Of a stretch of DNA of 7,112 nt, positions 5,983 through 7,112 are shown piece by piece. The notes under the pieces are model-generated. The model had not been told where the DNA came from. It saw only the letters and a list, made by a program, of their open reading frames with translations, and made no database searches. Source of the stretch: an uncultured Thermoproteales archaeon (GTDB taxonomy: Archaea; Thermoproteota; Thermoprotei; Thermoproteales; Thermoproteaceae); NCBI GenBank assembly GCA_946480885.1, contig CAMLLK010000043.1, forward strand, positions 1 through 7,112, in the 5' to 3' direction. A program made the position numbers and the translations under genes. Numbering within the stretch: the first letter of the stretch is position 1; every line of letters starts with the position of its first letter.

Positions 5983-5990
5983 TTTATAAA
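5983..5990 (-). promoter_or_regulatory. TATA box of the M42 peptidase gene
   Basis: The palindrome TTTATAAA is centred 23.5 bp upstream of the peptidase ATG (5963), identical in sequence and spacing to the box at 3709-3716 for the leucine-zipper gene. It shares base 5990 with the adjoining 13 bp palindrome. Confidence 0.65.
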
Positions 5991-6002
5991 CTCCACTGGA
6001 GT
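5990..6002. promoter_or_regulatory. Perfect 13 bp palindrome, candidate operator between divergent promoters
   Basis: ACTCCA-C-TGGAGT has six-base arms that match perfectly around a central C. It abuts the peptidase TATA box on the BRE side and lies about 40-52 bp upstream of the phosphorylase start. Short palindromes at this position commonly bind dimeric archaeal regulators of the Lrp/AsnC type; the regulator itself is not in the window. TATAAA at 6002-6007 flanks the other arm, making the surroundings partly symmetrical. Confidence 0.45.
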
Positions 6003-6015
6003 ATAAATTCAACAC

Positions 6016-6026
6016 TTTTTTAAAAA
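6016..6026 (+). promoter_or_regulatory. TATA-like box of the nucleoside phosphorylase gene
   Basis: TTTTTTAAAAA has its TTTAAA core centred about 20.5 bp before the ATG at 6042, slightly closer than other boxes in the window. TATAAA at 6002-6007 is a better match in sequence but lies about 37 bp away, which would give a leader of about 14 nt. Confidence 0.5.
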
Positions 6027-6041
6027 CGACATATTGTATCT

Positions 6042-6701
6042 ATGCCTTACCACGTCTGGGCGGATCGCGTGAGTCCGTTAGTAATCGGCGTAGGAGACCC
6101 GGCGAGAGCAGAGCTCTTCGCCTCTATTCTTGACGGCGCTTTAGTTATAAATACCAATAGGTACTTAATCTACACCGGTTGGTTTGGGAAGCGGGAGGTC
6201 ACAGTAGCGGCCCACGGGATCGGGGGCCCCTCAGCGGCGATTTTACTAGAGGAGTTGAAGAAGTTGGGTATGGAGGTCTTTGTGAGAATAGGCACGGCGG
6301 GGTCGCTGGGGGATTTATCTATTGGCGATGTGGTAGTCGCCAGCGCCGCGGCTGCACCTGCCGGAGGGCTTTACGGAGCGTACTTCGGGGGGTTTCACCC
6401 CCCACTAGCCGCAGATCCCTGGATCACTGCGAGACTGGCCTCTGCTCTCGGCGCGAAGGTGGGTTACGTCGTCTCAAGCGACGCCTTCTATGGAGAAGAC
6501 GAGGGCTTTGTGGAGTTTTGGAAGAAGAGGAAGGCCTTGGCTGTGGAAATGGAGTGCGCTGCCGTCATGGCCCTTGGGTGGCTTAGGGAGTTTAGAACTG
6601 GGTGTGTGTTAGTCATATCGAATGTAGTGGGGAGACACGAAAGAGTAGACTTGAGAGATAGGTTTATTGAAGTGTTTAAGAAAGTTGTAGAGGCTTTATA
6701 A
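6042..6701 (+). CDS. Nucleoside phosphorylase (PNP/uridine phosphorylase superfamily)
   Basis: The enzyme cleaves the glycosidic bond of a nucleoside with phosphate, giving base and (deoxy)ribose 1-phosphate, in cytoplasmic salvage. The family's landmarks are present in order: GDPAR with R22 (phosphate loop, 18-22), AHGIGG (57-62), RIGTAGSL with R82 and T85 (phosphate and ribose contacts), SSDAFY (145-150, aromatic base stacking) and the VEMECAAV helix with E169 and E171 (ribose hydroxyls). The position that in hexameric purine phosphorylases is the catalytic Asp of the VSDH motif reads ISNVVGRHE, with N194. At 219 residues it is a little shorter than the usual 235-255. The Gln/Arg pair that reads uracil in bacterial uridine phosphorylases is not visible. 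A purine or methylthioadenosine substrate is therefore as likely as uridine, and the specificity is open. The ATG at 6042 follows a TATA-like box. The stop is 2 bp from the convergent zinc-finger-like gene. Confidence 0.9.
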   Translation: MPYHVWADRVSPLVIGVGDPARAELFASILDGALVINTNRYLIYTGWFGKREVTVAAHGIGGPSAAILLEELKKLGMEVFVRIGTAGSLGDLSIGDVVVASAAAAPAGGLYGAYFGGFHPPLAADPWITARLASALGAKVGYVVSSDAFYGEDEGFVEFWKKRKALAVEMECAAVMALGWLREFRTGCVLVISNVVGRHERVDLRDRFIEVFKKVVEAL

Positions 6702-6703
6702 CA

Positions 6704-6991
6704 TCACTTATCAGCAGCGACGGCCTTTTTCACACCTCTTTCTACATACTCGAGGTAGTCTTTTAAACATTTTTCACAAAGTACTAGCTCTATCTCTTTC
6801 CGAACTCTTAAATAGCCTAGGTTTTCTAAAACTACTACTCCTCTACACATGTCGCACCTGGGGCGGAATATTTTAATAAATATTTTCAACTCATGAGGAG
6901 GTATATTACAGTAGAATAGAGGTCCTCGTTTTAGAAAAATCTTCTTACGGTTTATTAAAAGTTTTAGTGAACTGTCTCTCAAAACCTTCAC
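6704..6991 (-). CDS. Small basic protein with two CxxC pairs, probable zinc-binding, unknown function
   Basis: The product has 95 residues from the GTG at 6989-6991. CDMC (46-49) and CEKC (72-75), 22 residues apart, form a likely zinc ribbon or treble-clef site; C28 and H33 are extra potential ligands. The N-terminal half is rich in Lys, Arg, Ile and Phe, and an acidic/basic helix (76-91) follows the second pair. Nucleic-acid binding or a protein-interaction zinc knuckle is plausible but unproven. The gene is visibly richer in A and T than its neighbours. The start is uncertain: the TATA box at 7003-7012 is only 17.5 bp from the GTG, while a TTG at 6980-6982 is 26.5 bp away and would give 92 residues. 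It converges on the phosphorylase gene with a 2 bp gap. The terminal codon is TGA; other intact genes here end in TAA. Confidence 0.65.
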   Translation of the reverse strand: MKVLRDSSLKLLINRKKIFLKRGPLFYCNIPPHELKIFIKIFRPRCDMCRGVVVLENLGYLRVRKEIELVLCEKCLKDYLEYVERGVKKAVAADK

Positions 6992-7002
6992 GTCTATTTT
7001 CT

Positions 7003-7012
7003 AATTTATAAG
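7003..7012 (-). promoter_or_regulatory. TATA box of the CxxC protein gene
   Basis: The minus strand reads CTTATAAATT, with its TTATAA core centred at 7008.5. By the spacing of other boxes here, transcription should start near 6985. This is inside the GTG-start ORF, which is why that start is in doubt. Confidence 0.5.
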
Positions 7013-7049
7013 CCACTTAAGAGCTAAATATAGATAGGTTTAGTCAGTA

Positions 7050-7077
7050 GTGTTCGAATGGGTGAAGTACGTCGCGT
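7050..7077 (+). CDS. Possible first codons of a truncated plus-strand gene
   Basis: GTG at 7050-7052 opens a frame reading MFEWVKYVA up to the point where genomic sequence ends. TAAATATA at 7025-7032 lies about 20-22 bp upstream, the right distance for a leaderless gene divergent from the CxxC protein. An ATG at 7058 in another frame (MGEVRR) is the rival start. Only nine codons are available, so neither family nor reality can be settled. Confidence 0.3.
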
Positions 7078-7112
7078 AGATCGGAAGAGCACACGTCTGA
7101 ACTCCAGTCACG
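7078..7112 (+). other. Illumina TruSeq adapter sequence (not genomic)
   Basis: From AGATCGGAAGAGC at 7078 through the C at 7111 the sequence matches the 34-base TruSeq index-read adapter exactly; 7112 would be the first index base. It is residual library sequence assembled onto a contig end. Any reading frame entering it is artefactual. Confidence 0.97.

Noticed and set aside
6179..6586. A 135-residue plus-strand ORF inside the phosphorylase gene.
   Set aside because: It is an out-of-frame, Arg/Gly/Cys-rich shadow of a well-supported enzyme gene.
7041..7072. GTTCGAAT at 7052-7059, considered as the T-loop of a tRNA.
   Set aside because: The flanking bases do not form a T stem, and no acceptor or anticodon arm can be paired around it.

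Overview
The window looks like chromosome of a hyperthermophilic crenarchaeon of the Thermoproteales, most like Pyrobaculum or a close relative. The reasons are the start codons sitting about 20 to 24 bp downstream of TATA boxes with no ribosome binding site (leaderless mRNAs), AGA/AGG arginine and ATA isoleucine codons, very tight gene packing, and proteins of archaeal type. The genus is an inference; there is no rRNA gene to confirm it. The last 35 bases are not genomic: from 7078 the sequence is the Illumina TruSeq adapter, so this is a raw contig end.

Layout. Bases 1-180 hold the 5' part of a membrane-protein gene on the minus strand that leaves the window, which no complete ORF reveals. 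A 94 bp gap follows that may encode a C/D box guide RNA ending in a T7 tract. Then come a large surface protein anchored at both ends (275-1798, minus), a divergent three-helix membrane protein (1835-2128, plus), and two coiled-coil proteins on the minus strand (2102-3331 and 3351-3689). A left-handed beta-helix acyltransferase (3735-4412, plus) diverges from the coiled-coil genes across one palindromic TATA box. Bases 4414-5024 are the wreck of a membrane-protein gene broken by several single-base frameshifts. An M42 metallo-aminopeptidase (5013-5963, minus) diverges from a nucleoside phosphorylase (6042-6701, plus), with a perfect 13 bp palindrome between their promoters. A small CxxC/CxxC protein (6704-6991, minus) and the first codons of another plus-strand gene (from about 7050) close the window.

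How the genes fit together. The left half looks like a cell-envelope and cytoplasmic scaffold neighbourhood: surface protein, small membrane protein, leucine-zipper protein and a 409-residue rod. I cannot name a pathway for it. The acyltransferase is of the type that N-acylates amino sugars and could serve surface glycans. The right half is ordinary salvage: peptide degradation and nucleoside phosphorolysis. No CRISPR array, insertion sequence, tRNA or rRNA was seen. The most unusual material is the coiled-coil pair, the divergent promoters, the candidate guide RNA and the decayed gene.
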